A stretch of 64,000 bases of DNA, from assembly GCF_040802235.1 (NCBI RefSeq), contig NC_133157.1:30211501-30275500 (forward strand), given 5' to 3'. The notes under the pieces were generated by a model, which was not told the DNA's origin, searched no databases, and worked only from the letters and a program-made list of their open reading frames with translations. Positions within the stretch are counted from its first letter, which is position 1, and the number at the start of each line of letters is the position of its first letter. A program made the translations under genes and the position numbers. Source of the DNA: Manis javanica (Eukaryota; Chordata; Mammalia; Pholidota; Manidae). Shown here piece by piece: positions 11,205 through 24,155 of this stretch.

Positions 11205-14200
11205 ATGTCACCAAGATGGTGACACAGTGGTTCTTGTGAAGGGGTGCAAAGTCAATAATGTCTTAACAACTATTCATGTACACCACTGAGAAAATCCTAG
11301 AACATGGGGTGAGGCTGAAAGGCGCCTTGTGCCACAGAGACCAAGACTGCCTAGAAGGGTAAGAGGAGCAGCTACTTGCTGATCACATTGTTCCTTCCCC
11401 AGGGTAGCACAGCGCCACACCCCCAACCTTACAGTTCCTCCAGTGGGAAAAGAGAGCCCAGGGAATCAAGCTTCACCAGCACTGTGGGTCACTTCTTGGG
11501 ATTCCCCACTCTAGTTTTGTCCCATGGGTACTGCCAGGGAATCTTTGGGGTTTGACCACATGAAGTCTGTGGAGAAGGGCTTGCCACAACCAGTGCATGG
11601 ATTCTGATAGATCAAGTTCCACCCTGCAGCACTGTGTTCATCTGCAGGGCCAAAATGGTGGCAGTCTGACCCAGGGAATTTAGCAGGTTACAGACCTGCC
11701 TGGTTGAGGTCCTCAATCAAAGAGTCTTGTTGACCCTGGAGCCTGGTCTGCTTCTGTTTCAGCAGGAGAATTAATTCACAGCCCCACTCACTGTTGAGTA
11801 CAGATCCCAACCCACCTGACCAAAAACCTTGGTTGGAACACCTGGAAAGCTGCATAGTCCAGCAACACTCAAGCAGAAGGTTTAACAGGCAGAGCTGATC
11901 ATCTGCAGAGCAGACAGTGGCTGTCTTTGGCCAGGGAACATGGGGTGAGGGTTGGCATGTGTCAAGACCACAGAGTCTTTCTGGCTTTGAAGCTGGTTCT
12001 GCTTCACCTGGGCAGGGAAAGTATTTTGCAGACCTAGCAGATGCTCAATACAACCTTCATCCTATGGACCAGAACTTAACCATAGCAAATGGGAAGTGAT
12101 ATAGCCCATCCAACAGCCCATCTTACATTAGCACTTGAACAGAGCCCAGCCTGTTACTAGCCCCATCTGGAGAGCAAGACTGATGGCCCCCATCTTGCCA
12201 GGGGATTCAAAACAGTCCTGCCTGATTTGGGTCTCCAAACAACAATGTACAGCCCTGGGGACCATTCTATTGTCAATACCACAGGGGCAGAGAAGCTAAT
12301 TCATCATCCCATCTACTGCCGTGTAGTACCCTGTCATGACCATCTAGTATGCCTGACTAGAGAACCCAAGCAACTGCAGAGCCCATCTACGGCCTCACTT
12401 GGGCAGAGAACAAGCCAGCAGTCCTATCTAAATGTTCTCAGTGAGTGGAACACTGCTGGACCTTAGAGCTTAAGCAGTGGCCTTGCCCAAAAACAGACCC
12501 TGATAGCAAGCTCTACCTGCTCAAGCACATTTAACAGTGTACATGTTCAGAAACCCAACCTGAGCTAATTGGTAAATGGTCTCTGTCAAAGTGAACTTGT
12601 AAAGGATGGAAGAGGAGACCATTCACTCAAATGGACAGATACTAATGTAAGGAATCAAGGATCATGAAAAATCAAGTAAACATGACACCACCAAAGAAAC
12701 TAATAGAGCTTTGAAAATTGACTGTAAGTATAAGAAGAATGAAAAACTGAAGGAACAAAACAGCAGAATCACAGAACCCAAGAATGAACTAACAGTTACT
12801 AAAGGGAAAGGGACTGGGGAGGATGGGTGGGAAGGGAGGGATAAGGGCAGGGAAAAAGAAAGGGGGCATTATGATTAGCATGTATAATGGGGGGGCATGG
12901 GGAGGGTTGTACAACACAGAAGACAAGTAGTGATTCTACAGCATCTTACTATGCTAATGGACTGACTGTAATAGGGATTGTTGGGGGGCCTAGTAAACAA
13001 TGTTCTGCATGTAATTGTAGATTAGTGATAACAAAAAAAAAAATGAAAGTCTTTGAACTGCCATAGAAAGAATTCAGAATAATCCTCTTAAAGGAGTTTG
13101 GTTAACTATAAGAATGCACAAATTAAACAACAACATTAGAAAAACAATGAACAAAATGAGAAGTTCAACAAAGTAGAAACCTTAAAAAAAAAATCCTAGA
13201 GTTTAAAAATACAGTGACCAAACTGAAGAATTTGATGAAGTTCAAAACCAGACTTGACCATGGAGAAGAATCAGTGATTTGAAGACAGGATATTTGAAAT
13301 TTTTTTTGTTTTATTCCTAACTGGATAAAGAATGAAAAAGTGAAGAAAGCCTATGGGACTTACAGGACACACTCAAAAGAAAAAATATCCACTTTATGGG
13401 AATTCCAGAAGAGGGAGAGATTTAAAGCAATAATATGGCTGAAAATTTCCCAAACCTTGGGGAAAGAAGTGGACATCCAGATCTGTAAGACCCAAAGGAC
13501 TCATAGAGAACCTAAATAGTGCTACATGAAGACATGTTATAATTACCAGGAATCATAGAATTTTGAAAGCAAGAGAAGTTACATACAAGGAAATTCCCAT
13601 AAAATTATGAATGGATTTCTCAACAGAAACTTCTCAGGCCAGGAGAGAATTAGGTGATATATTCAAAATCTGAAAGAAAATGTCAATCAAGAATGCTACA
13701 TCTGGCAATGCTGTCCTTCAAAAATGAAAGGGAGATAAATACTTTCCTGAACAAGCAAAAATTGAGGAAATTCATCACCAGTAAAGCTGCCTTACAAGAA
13801 ATGCTAAAAGGAATTCTTTGACTGGAAGAAAAAAGTTAACATCAATACATACAAAGACAGCATAAAACTCACTGGTAAGGATAATAATGTAGTCAGAGTT
13901 AGATTCTGTAATATGGTAATGGTAATGCATAATTAAACATAACTCCAGTTTAAAAGTTAAAAAACATGCAAAAATAACCATAACTGATCATTTTATTTTG
14001 ATACACAATATAAAATTATATAAACAGTCTAAAATGTGAGGGGGTGGGGAGAAATAAAAGTGTAAAATTTAGGAATGTTACTGAACTTATAGTAGTAACA
14101 TCCTATTTTAACTGATTTTATGTAAGCCTAATGGAACCACCTCATGGTAAAAGCATTACTAATTACAGAGAAGAACAAGATAAAGTCAAACTATACTGAT

Positions 14201-14440
14201 AACGAAAGACTTCAGCAAACCTAATAAAGGCAGCAGGATAAGAACCATTGAAAAATGGATCTACAAAACAGCCAGAAAACAACAGAATGGCAATAGTAAG
14301 TCCTTACCTATTAATTATTTTAAGCATGGATGGATTAAATTCTCCAAAACACAGAGTGAGTGGATTTTTAAAAAAGATCTGATAATATGCTCCCTGCAAG
14401 ATATTCACTTTAGTTATCTTTAAAGACAAACAGACTGAAG
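11205..14440 (+). mobile_element. HAL1-like / ancient L1 element
   Basis: It begins around 'caccaagatggtgacaca', the kind of start seen in L1/HAL1 5' ends, continues through a long non-coding leader (to about 12600), then an ORF1-like part. Characteristic patches include 'ggaattccagaagaggga' (13399-13416), 'ctcaggccaggagagaatta' (13633) and 'aagaatgctacatctggcaa' (13688), followed by 'gctgccttacaagaaatgct'. These are typical of HAL1, a half-L1 that lacks reverse transcriptase. All reading frames are broken and divergence is high, so the copy is ancient. It is interrupted by a younger L1 3' end at about 12735-13043. The exact borders are estimates. Confidence 0.6.
12735..13043 (+). mobile_element. 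5'-truncated L1 (3' UTR only) nested in the HAL1-like element
   Basis: The interval shares its order of motifs with the 3' UTRs at about 19075-19410 and, inverted, 25012-25342: 'gaaggaacaaaacagcagaatc', then a G-rich stretch around 'gggaaagggactgggga' and 'gggtgggaagggaggga', then 'gacaagtag', 'gcatcttacta', 'ctgactgtaat' and 'gtaattgtaga', closing in an A tract at 13032-13043. These are written as short separate pieces. The flanking sequence reads as one older element when this segment is removed. Confidence 0.7.
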
Positions 14441-14489
14441 GTGAAGGAATGGATAAAGGTATTTCAAGCAAGTGACAACAACAAAAATA

Positions 14490-14735
14490 AAGCAGGGGTA
14501 GAGATATCACCTCACATGTTAGGATGGCCAACATCAAAAAAAAGAACAAATGCTGGTCCGGAGGATGTAGAGAGGGGAACCCTCCTACAATGTTGCTGGG
14601 ATTGTAAATTAGTTCAACCACTGTGGAAAGCAATATGGAGGTTCCTCAGAAAAACAAAATAAATACCGCTTGACCCTGTAATTCCACTCTTAGTAATTTA
14701 CCTGAAGAAACAAGATTGCTGATTTTAAAGGTTTT
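14490..14735 (+). mobile_element. L1 ORF2 3' fragment
   Basis: It carries the same C-terminal ORF2 landmarks as the longer copies: a stretch like 'atatcacctcaca.gttaggatgg', the zinc-knuckle-like region with 'accctcctacaatg', and 'tggaaagcaatatggaggtt'. It ends near 'gaaacaagattgctgat' just before the 5' end of the next L1. It is short and frame-broken (open frame 14441-14662 is a remnant). Confidence 0.65.
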
Positions 14736-14741
14736 GAGGAG

Positions 14742-17700
14742 GGGAAAAAGATGGCAGTGTGAGAAGTGAGGCAGAAATCTCCCCAAATCACATATAATGT
14801 GAAAATACAGCAAATACAACTAATCCTGAAAGAGTGACCTGAAGGAAGACTGCAGCAGATGGCTTACATCTGGGAAAAAGAGAAGACCTAACAGAAAAGG
14901 GTTAAAGGAGCAAAGCTGTGATCCAGTGAGACCCAGGCCCTCAACCCACCCCAGCTCACTAGAGGGAGAAAGAGAAATAGAGTGGGGAGGGAGAAGCCCA
15001 GGACTGCTAAATACCCAGCCGTGGAGATCTCCAGGAGCACGATCCCACATTGCATGGTGTTCTGGAGATCAGAGGGGTTGCAAAGCAGTGAAGGGGAGAG
15101 TACTTGGAGAGACTGAGATTGCAGCCATTTGTTGAGAACAGGTGCCCACAGCCGGCAGCTCTGGGACAAAAAGGCAGGCGATCTGAAAGATTTCCCAATT
15201 GAGAGGGATGCCACAGGGGCAAGGATTACACAGAGCTTGCTGCTCAGGAGAAAGCACAGGTGGACAAAGTTGTTCTAGCATACTCAGCCCTGCAGGTTGG
15301 GAACTTTTCAAGAGCTTCAGGTGCTACATCCCCCTGGCTGGCAAGGCAGCCCTGAGGCCCATTACCACAATTCACAGCCTGCTGCTCCTACCATAGTGCC
15401 AGGCTAGCTAGGGGGCAGCCCCGCCTACAGCAAGTCACTCCCTGAGTGCTTAGCCTACTGGCCTTGGCAGTGGAGGCAGGCACTGCAGCTGGAAAGCAGG
15501 AAAGAGCTCTGTCCTCCAGGCAGGCACCAGGCTGCTCTCCTGTAACGCCCACCTTCACTCGAGGGGCTGGGAAGCTCCAGGGAGTAGAGATCCTGGGCAC
15601 TAGAGGGTGCCACGTATGCAAAGTTATCATTCCATATTATTAAGTAGGAATGAAATGGCAAAAGAAGCTTGTTCAATCCAAAATCCCTCCAACACCAGAA
15701 AGAGGGCTCAGTGAAACTGATTTTCTTGATAAAGATTTCAAAATAAAAATCATACACGTATTCATGGAGCTACAGAAAGATATTCAAGATCTCAGGGATG
15801 GCTTAAAGAAAAACTTTGAAAAATACAGTATCTGAAATGAATGAAACATACAATGGAGGGATTTAAAGCAGACTAGAAGAGGTAGAGGAGACAGTAAATG
15901 GAATAGAAATTAGAGAAAAGGAATACAAATTAGCTGAGGTACAAAGAGGAAAAAGGATCTCTAGGAATGAAAGAATAATAAGACAACTCTGTGACCAATC
16001 CAAATGGAACAATATTCACATTACAGGAGTATCAGAAGAAAGAAAAAGGAGGCTTAACATGTTCATAAATAATCAATGTATCAATGACCAGATTAAAACA
16101 GATCAAGCAATATATGGAGACAGATGAAAACAACAGCTCAACACTTCTACTTCTGTGGGATGCAGCAAAGGCAGTTTTAAGAGGAAATTACATAGCAATG
16201 CAGGCCTGTCTCAAGAAAGAAGAATAATCCCAAATGAACAGTCTAAACTCACAATTAATAAAACCAGAAAAAGAAGAACAAATGAGGCCCAAAGTCAGTA
16301 GGAGGGACATAAAGATCAGAGAGGAAATTATAAATTGGGAGTAAAACAATAGAAGGAATTAGTGAAACCAGGAGCAGGTTCTTTGAGAAAATAAAATAGA
16401 TAAACCCCTAGGGAGACATTAAGAAAAAGAGTCTACATAGATAAAAACAAAGTCAGAAAAAAGAAAGGGAAAACCACTACAGACACACAGAAATGCAAAG
16501 AATTATTAGAGAATACTATGAAAAATTATATGCTAACAAAGTGGATATCCTAGAAGAAGTGGACAACTTTGTAGAAAAATACAACCTTCCAAAGCTGAAC
16601 CAGGAAGAAACAAAATCTGAACACACCAATTACAAGTAATGAAATTGAATTGGAAATCAAAAAACTACCCAAGAACAAAACTCCCATACCAGATGGCTTT
16701 ACTGCTGGATTTTATCAAACACTTAGAGAAGACCTAATACCCATCCTCTTTAAGATTTTCCAAAAAGTAGATGAGGAGGGAATATATCCAAACTCACTGA
16801 ATGAGGCCAGCATCACTCTAATACCAGAACCAGGCAGAGACACTGCAAAAAAGAAAAATTACAGACCAGTATCTCTGATGAATATACATGCAAAAGTACT
16901 CTATGAAATATTAGCAATTTGAATTAAAAAATATATCAAAAAGATCATCAAGATCAAGTGGGATTGTATTCCAGGGATGCTAGGATGGTAAAATATTCAA
17001 AAGTCCTCCAACATCATATACCACATCAATAAAAAGGACAAAACCACATGATCTTCTCCATAGATGCTGAAAAAGCATTTGACAAAATTCAACATCCATT
17101 CATGATAAAAACTCAACAAAATGGGTATAGAGGGCAGGTACCTCAACATAATAAAGGCCATATATGACAAACCCACAACCAACATTATAGTTAAGAGTGA
17201 GAAGCTGAAAGCTTTTCCCTCTAAGATTTAGAAGAAGACAAGGATGACCACCCTCCCTTCTTTTATTTAACATAGTACTGTAGGTCCTAGCCATGTCAAT
17301 CAGACGAAACAAAGAAATAAAAGGCATCCAGATTGGTAAAGAAGAAGTCAAACTGTCCCTGTTTGCAGATGACATGATATTGTACATAACAAACCCTAAA
17401 GAATCCACTCCAAAACTACTAGATCTAATATTTGAATTCAACAAAGTTGCAGAATACTAAATTAGTACAAAGAAATCTGTTGCATTCCTATACACTAATG
17501 AACTAGCAGGAAGAGAAATCAGAAAAACAATTCCATTCACAATTGCACCAGAGAATAAAATACCTAGGAATAAACCTAATCAAGGAAATGAAAGACTTAT
17601 ACCCTGAAAACTACAAGACACTTAAGAGAAATTAAAGAGGACACTAATAAATGGAAATTCATCCCATGCTCTTGGGTAGGAAGAATTAATATTGTCAAAA

Positions 17701-19410
17701 TGACCATCCCGCCTAAAGCAATGTACAGATTCAATGTCATCCCTATCAAAATACCAACAGCATTCTTCAAAGAACTAGAGAAAATAGTTCTAAAATTCAT
17801 ATGGAACCACAAAAGCTGAATAGCCAAAGCAATCCTGAGAAGGGAGAATAAAGTGGGACAGATAATGCTCACCAACTTCAAGCTCCACTGCAAAGCTACA
17901 GTAATCAAGAAAATTTGGTACTGGCACAAGAACAGACCCATAGACCAGTGGAACAGAATAGAGTTCAGATATTAACCCAAGCATATATGGTCAATTAATG
18001 TATGATAAAGGAGCCATGGATATACAATGGAGAAATGAAAGCCTCTTCAGCAGCTGTTGTTAGCAAAACTGGACAGCTACATGGAAGAATGAAACTGAAT
18101 TATTGCCTAACCCTACATAGAAAAGTAAACCCAAAATGGAACAAAGACCTGAATGTAAGTCACGAAATAAAAAACTCTTAGAAAAAAACACAGGCAAAAA
18201 TCTCTTTTACATAAACATGGGCAACTTCTTCATGAACGTATCTCTGGGCAAGGGAAACAAAAGCAAAAATAAACAAGTGGGAGTATATCAAACTAAAAAG
18301 CTGTACACCAAAGGACACCATCAATAGAACAAAAAGGCATCCTACAGTATGGGAGAATATATTCATAAAGGACATATCCAATAAGGGGTTGACATCCAAG
18401 ATAAATAAAGAGCTCATGTACCTCAACAAACAAAAAGCAAATAATCCAATTAAAGACTGGGCAGAGGATCTAAACAGACACTTCTCCAAAGAAGACATTC
18501 AGATGGCCAACAGGCACATGAAAAGATGCTCCACATCGCTAATCATCAGAGAAATGCAAATGAAAACCACAATGAGATATCACCTCACACCAGTTAGGAT
18601 GGCCACCATCCAAAAGTCAAACAACAACAAATGTTGGGGAGGTTGTGGAGAAAGGGGAACCCTCTTACACTGCTGGTGGGAATGTAAGCTAGTTCAACCA
18701 TTGTGGGAAGCAGTATGGAGGTTCCTCAAAGAGCTCAAAATAGACATACCATTTGACCCAGGAATTCCACTCCTAGGAATTTACCCTAAGAATGCAGGAG
18801 CCCAGTTTGAAAAAGTCATATGCACCCCTATGTTTCTCACAGCACTATTTACAATAGCCAAGAAATGGAAGCAACCTAAGTGCCCATCAGTAGATGAATG
18901 GATAAAGAAGAGGTGGTACATATACATAATGGAATATTATTCAGCCATAAGAAGAATACAAACCCTACCATTTGCAACAACATGGATGGAGCTAGAGGGT
19001 ATTATGACCAGTGAAATAAGCCAGGCGGAGAAAGACAAGTACCAAATGATTTCACTCATCTGTGGAGTATAAGAACAAAGAAAAAACAGAAGGAACAGAA
19101 CAGCAGCAGACTCACAGAACCCAAGAATGGACTAACAGTTACCAAAGGGAAAGGGACTAGGGAGGTTGGGTGGGAAGGGAGGGGAGGGATAACGGAGGGA
19201 GAAAGAGTCTTTAGGATTAGCACACATAATGTAGGGGTGGGGCATGCAGAAGGCAGTAGAGCACAGGGAAGACAAGTAATGACTATAGCATCTTACTGTG
19301 CTGATGGACACTGACTGTAATGGTGTGTGTGATGGGCACTTGATGATGGGGGATTCTAGTAACCATAATGTTGCTCATGTAATTGTACATTAATGATAAC
19401 AACAACAGAA
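14742..19410 (+). mobile_element. L1 retrotransposon, internally deleted
   Basis: The 5' end starts near 'aaaaagatggcagtgtgaga', matching L1 5' UTR starts. A GC-richer 5' UTR runs to 15649. ORF1 starts at 15650 (MKWQKKLVQSKI...) and shows coiled-coil-type residues but stops at 15835 and is then frame-broken. At about 16055-16065 the ORF1 homology jumps into ORF2 near its NNQ.INDQIK region, so the ORF1 C-terminus and most of the endonuclease domain are missing. The reverse transcriptase region follows (open frame 16650-16922 with LPKNKTP.PDGF; FADDM codons at about 17362-17380), and the C-terminus of ORF2 is open from 18389 to 19072. A G-rich 3' UTR and a short A-rich end close it at about 19400-19410. 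Its length is about 4.7 kb against about 6 kb for the complete copy at 25012-31033. It is non-functional. Confidence 0.85.
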
Positions 19411-19426
19411 AGCTAGTCCAACAGAA

Positions 19427-21057
19427 AAAAAATACCATCAGCATTCTCCAATGAACTCGTACAAATAGTTCTAAAATTCATATGGATGCACAAAAGATCC
19501 TGTCTAGCCAACGGAGCTGGGAGGATTATGGTCCCCAATTTCAAGCTCTACTACAAAGCCCTAGTAATGAAGATAATTTGGTACTGGCACAAGAACAAAC
19601 CCATAGATCAGTGCAATAGAATAGAAAGCCCAGATATAAACCCACATGTGGTCGATTAATATACGATAAAGGAGCCATGGATATATACTGGGGAAATGAC
19701 AGCATTTTCAACATCTGGTGGTGGCAAAACTGGACAGCTACTTGTAAAAGAATGAAACTGGATTACTGTCTAACTTCATACACAAAAGTAAACTGGAAAT
19801 GGATCAAAGACCTGAATGTAAGTCATGAAATATCCATAAAACTCTTAGAAGAAAACATAGGCATAAATATATTGAATATAAACATCAGCAACTTTTCCTG
19901 AACATACCTCCTTGTGCAAGGGCAACAAAAGCAAAAATGAACAAGTGGGACTACATCAAACTAAAAAGCTTCTGTATAACAAAGGACACCATCAGCAGAA
20001 CAAAAAGGCACCCTACCATATTGGAGAATATATTTGTAAATGTCATCTGATAAGGAGTTAACATCCAAAATATATGAAGAACTCATGCCTCAAAAAGCAA
20101 ATAACCCGAGTAAAAAATGGGCAGAGAATCTGAACAGTCACTTCTCCAAAGAAGAAATTCAGAAGGCCAATAGGCACATGAAAAGATGCTCCACATTGCT
20201 AATCATCATAGAAATGCAAATTAAAACCACAGTGAGATACCAACTCACACCAATTAGGATGGCCAATACTGAAAAGACTAGGAACAACAATTGCTGGTAA
20301 GGATGCAGAGAAAGTGGAACTCTCCTACCCTGTTGGTGGGATGCAAATAAGTTCAACCATTGTGGAAAGCAAAATGGAGGTTCCTCAAAAAACTAAAAAT
20401 AGAAATACTACTTTACTCAGGAATTCCACTCCTAAGAATTTACCCAAAGAAAACAAGATTTGATTAAAAAAGACATATGTGCCCCTATATTTATTGCAGC
20501 ACTCTTTACAATAGCCAAGATATGGAAGCAACCTAAGTGTCCATCAGTAGATGAATGGATAAAAAAGAGGTGGTAAATATACACAATGGAATATTCAGCC
20601 ATAAGAAGAAAACAAATCCTACCATTTGCAACAACAATGATGGAGCTAGAGGGTATTATGACCAGTGAAATAAGCCAGGCAGAGAAATGATTCCACTCAT
20701 TTGTGGGGCATAACAACAAACAAAATTGAAGGAACAAAAAAGCAGCAGACTCAGAAACTTAAATAGGGACTAGTGTTTACGAAAGGGGAAAGAGGTGGGG
20801 AATATGGTTGGGGAATGAAGGGGAAGAGGATTACAGTGCATTACGATTAGCACACATAATGTAGGGATGTCATGGGGAAGGCGGTATAGCACAGAGAAGA
20901 CATGCAGTGACTATATAGCATCTTACTAAGCTGATGGACAGTGACTGCAATGGGGTATGTTGTGGGGATTTGATAATATGGGTGAATGTAGTAACCACAA
21001 TGTTGTTCATGTGAAACATTAATAAGATTGTATGTCTGTGATACCTTAATAAAAAAG
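19427..21057 (+). mobile_element. 5'-truncated L1 (ORF2 C-terminus and 3' UTR)
   Basis: Begins abruptly in ORF2 at the 'accatcagcattctcc' region and repeats the whole ORF2 C-terminus and 3' UTR already seen at 17755-19400. The frame is broken several times (open pieces 19677-19901 and 20040-20300). The 3' UTR runs from about 20700 and ends at 'taataaaaaagg' near 21057. It sits directly behind the A-rich end of the previous L1, consistent with insertion at that tail. Confidence 0.8.
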
Positions 21058-21099
21058 GTGGTTGCTATATTTATATTAGACACAATAGACTATAAATTT

Positions 21100-22912
21100 T
21101 AAAAAGAGATCAGGTCATATAATTATCAAGGTCAAATCATCAAGATGATTTAATTATTAAAATATGCACTGAGTTAAATATTGGAGCACCTAGATATATA
21201 AAGCAAAAATGAATGGAGAAATAAACAGCTATATAATAATAGCTGGGAATTTTAATATGGCAGACTGAAGAATAGACAGATCATTCAGATAGAAAATTAG
21301 TAAGGAATAGCAGATTTGAAAGGCAGCTATGCTCCGCACTATACCACCAGTACAGCTAGTAAACAACAGACTTGAATAACACTATAGACCAAATGGACTT
21401 AAACAGAGAATACTCTATCTAACAACAAATACATATTCAAGTACACATGGAACTTTTTCTGGGATAGACCATTTTTAGGTCTCAAAACAAGTCTTAGCAA
21501 ATTCAAGATTAAAACCAAGTATTTTCTCTGACCACAATGGTATGAAACTTGAAATAATAGTAGGAGGAAAGCTGGAAAATTCACAAAAACATGGAAATTT
21601 AACACTTTCCTGAAGAACCAATGGATCAGAGAAATAGTTAAAGGGGAGATAAACTATCTTGAGACAAACAAAAATGGAAACACAACACACGAAAATTTGT
21701 GGGATGCATCAAAAAAATTTTAAGAGGGACGTTCATAGCCATAAATACCTATGTTAAGAGGAAAGATCTCAACCTAACCTGACACCTTAAGGATGTTTGA
21801 AAATACAAACTGAGCCCAAAGTTAGCCAGAGGAAGGAAATAAAGATAAGAGCAGAAGTAAAAGAATTACAGAATGGGAAAATAATGGAAAATACTAACAA
21901 AACTAAAAGATTTCGCTCTTTGAAAATATAAAGCTGACAAATTTTTAGCTCGACTGACCAAAGTTAATAGATCCCAAATCTACAAAATTATAAATGAAAA
22001 AGAAGACATTCCAAGTGATAAAGATTCTCAAAATATTATGAACTGACTTCAGCACATTAAAAGGATCATTCACCATGATACCATACTGCAATGGATCATA
22101 AGACACTACTATGAATAGCTATATGCCAACAAACTTAACAGCCTAGTAGAAATGGAAAATCTTAAAGAGACATACACAACCTACTAAGACTGAATCAGGA
22201 GGAAACAGAAAACCCGAACAGACTAGTAAGGAGAATGAATTAGTAATACAAAATCTCCCAATTAATAAAATTCCAGAACCAGATGGCTTCACTGTTGAAT
22301 TTTAGCAAACATTTAAAGAATTAATGCCAATCTTTCTCAAGCTGTTCCAAAAAAAATCAAAGAGGAGGGAAAGCCCTCAGTGTTATTTTATGAGGTCAGC
22401 ATTACCCCAATACCAAAGGATACTAGAAGAAAACTACAAGCCAAGGTCCTTGATGAATATAGAATAAAAGATTCTCAAAATATTAGCAGCTGAATTCAGC
22501 AGCATATTAGAAGAATCATTCACCATGATTAAGAGGATTTGTCCTTGGGATGCAAGCAAGGATAGTTTACATACACAAATGTGATATATCACAGTACAAC
22601 AAAAGAAGAAAGTCATATGATAATCTCAGTAGATATAGAAAAAGCACTACAAATTCAATGTATGTTCATGATTAAAAGTTTAGGAATAGAAAATGTACCT
22701 AAACATAACGCCATATATAATAAGCCCACAGCTAACATTATACTCAATGATGAAAGATCAGAAACAAGACAAAGGTGCTCACTTTCATGACTGGTATTCA
22801 ACAGACTACTGGAAGTCCTAGCCAGAGTAATCAGGCAAGAAAAAGAAATAAAAGGTGTTAGATTTGGAAGGAAGAAGAAAATTTTTTCCATTTACAGATG
22901 ACATGATTTTTT
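21100..22912 (+). mobile_element. Older L1, left part (endonuclease end to reverse transcriptase)
   Basis: A diverged L1 in plus orientation. It runs from an endonuclease-like stretch (about 21200-21700) through the reverse transcriptase ('ccagaaccagatggcttcac' at 22274) up to the catalytic FADDM codons at about 22888-22906. Here it is interrupted by the 8.1-kb insertion and resumes at 31034. Many stops and frameshifts show it is older than the insertion. Confidence 0.8.
22899..22912 (+). repeat. Target-site duplication, left copy
   Basis: The 14-base sequence tgacatgatttttt occurs here and again at 31034-31047, immediately outside the 8.1-kb composite insertion. Removing the insertion and one copy restores continuous L1 reverse transcriptase sequence across the FADD motif. 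Confidence 0.85.
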
Positions 22913-22914
22913 TT

Positions 22915-23185
22915 CATTGTTCATTTTTATTAATTTTAGACTATCAAATAATACATGTTTGCTGAAAAGTACTTAAACAACACAAAAGTATCTAAATAAT
23001 AAATGTTTACACCATCCCCAACCACCTTCTTCTTTCAGTTCTACCCCCTGTAGTCTCTCTCCCCCTCTTTCTTTCCCCTGTTTTTTTTTTTTTAAATCAT
23101 TGATCACTTATTTTAATCAAGAGGTGGTTCTAGGTGCTAGAGAGTCAGATAAGGTATTATTTCTCCTTGCAGTACTTTGTCTTGT
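22915..23185 (-). repeat. Distal part of the transduced flank
   Basis: A/T-rich sequence between the terminal A tract and the poly(A) tail of the env/LTR piece. The part 22933-23080 has the look of an old L1 3' end in the minus orientation (similar in style to 61720-61830), with a T12 tract at 23081-23092. It supplied the AATAAA that was used for the final poly(A) tail. There is no coding potential. Confidence 0.45.
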
Positions 23186-24155
23186 GTTTTTTTCTTTTTG
23201 AGAGGGCATCTCTCATATTTATTGATCAAATGGTTGTTAACAACAATAAAATTCTGTATAGGGGACTCAATGCTCAATGCACAATCATTAATCCACCCCA
23301 AGCCTAATTCTCGTCAGTCTCCAATCTTCCGAAGCATAACGAACAAGTTCTTACATGGTGAACAAGTTCTAACATAGTAGTAAATAAGGTCTTACATGGT
23401 GAACAGTACAAGGGCAGTCATCACAGAAACTTTCAGTTTTGATCACGCATTATGAACTATAAACAATCAGGTGAAATATGAATATTCGTTTGACTTTTAT
23501 ACTTGATTTATATGTGAATCCCACATTTCTCCCTTATTATTATTATTATTATTATTATTTTTTAATAAAACGCTGAAGTGGTAGGTAGATACAAGATAAA
23601 GGTAGAAAGCATAGTTTAGTGTTGTAAGAGAGCAAATGCAGATGATCAGGTATGTGCCTGTAGACTATGTGCTAATCCAAGCTAGACAAGGGCAATAAAA
23701 CATCCACGGATACAGAAGATTTCTCTCAAAATGGGGGGTGAGGTTCTAAGCCTCACCTCTGTTGATCCCCAATTTCTCACCTGATGGCCCCCCTGCGACT
23801 GTGCCTGTCTTGGTTGCTCCTCCCTTGAGGAATCTTACCCGTTTCTGGCTAACCAGTCATCTTCCGGGGCCATATAGGGAAATGTAAAGCTGGTAAGTGA
23901 GAGAGAAGCAATATTGTTTGAAAAGGTTAGCTTTTTGCTTTGCAGATTTATGCCCTGTGGCTTCTATGCCCAGCATTTGTCTTGATGTATCTTTACCACT
24001 TGGAAGAATTATAATACTCGGTAAATTCGACATGAGGCACGAATTCTATTTAAGGGTTGTAATTAGGAAGGAAGAAGAAAAGCTATAGAAATAGCCGATG
24101 GAAGAAAACGTGGGAAGATTGATTATTTCTTTGACATATCTTCTTGTAGAGTAAC
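23186..24155 (-). mobile_element. Endogenous retrovirus 3' LTR-like sequence ending in poly(A)
   Basis: Read on the minus strand, this lies directly downstream of the env fragment. It ends with AATAAA (23223-23218), 18 bases of sequence ending 'gccctctc', and then an A-rich tract at 23199-23186. Ending at a poly(A) tail rather than at a complete LTR means this is the R end of a transcript, so the element looks like a retrocopy of retroviral RNA. It contains an (ATT)n run and several imperfect direct repeats (for example 'aacaagttcttacatggtg' at 23342 and variants at 23363 and 23387). I cannot name the family; the LTR borders are not defined. Confidence 0.5.
23534..23559. repeat. (ATT)n microsatellite
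   Basis: About eight consecutive TTA/ATT units followed by a T tract, inside the LTR-like sequence. On the minus strand it forms an A/T-rich tract just after 'gttttatt', and may have arisen from an internal A-rich region. Confidence 0.85.

Noticed and set aside
15007..15643. Several overlapping 60-110-codon open frames on both strands
   Set aside because: All lie in the GC-rich 5' UTR of the L1 at 14742-19410, which lacks stops by composition.
22240..22916. Separate reverse transcriptase gene
   Set aside because: It is the left part of the older L1 interrupted by the composite insertion and continues at 31034.
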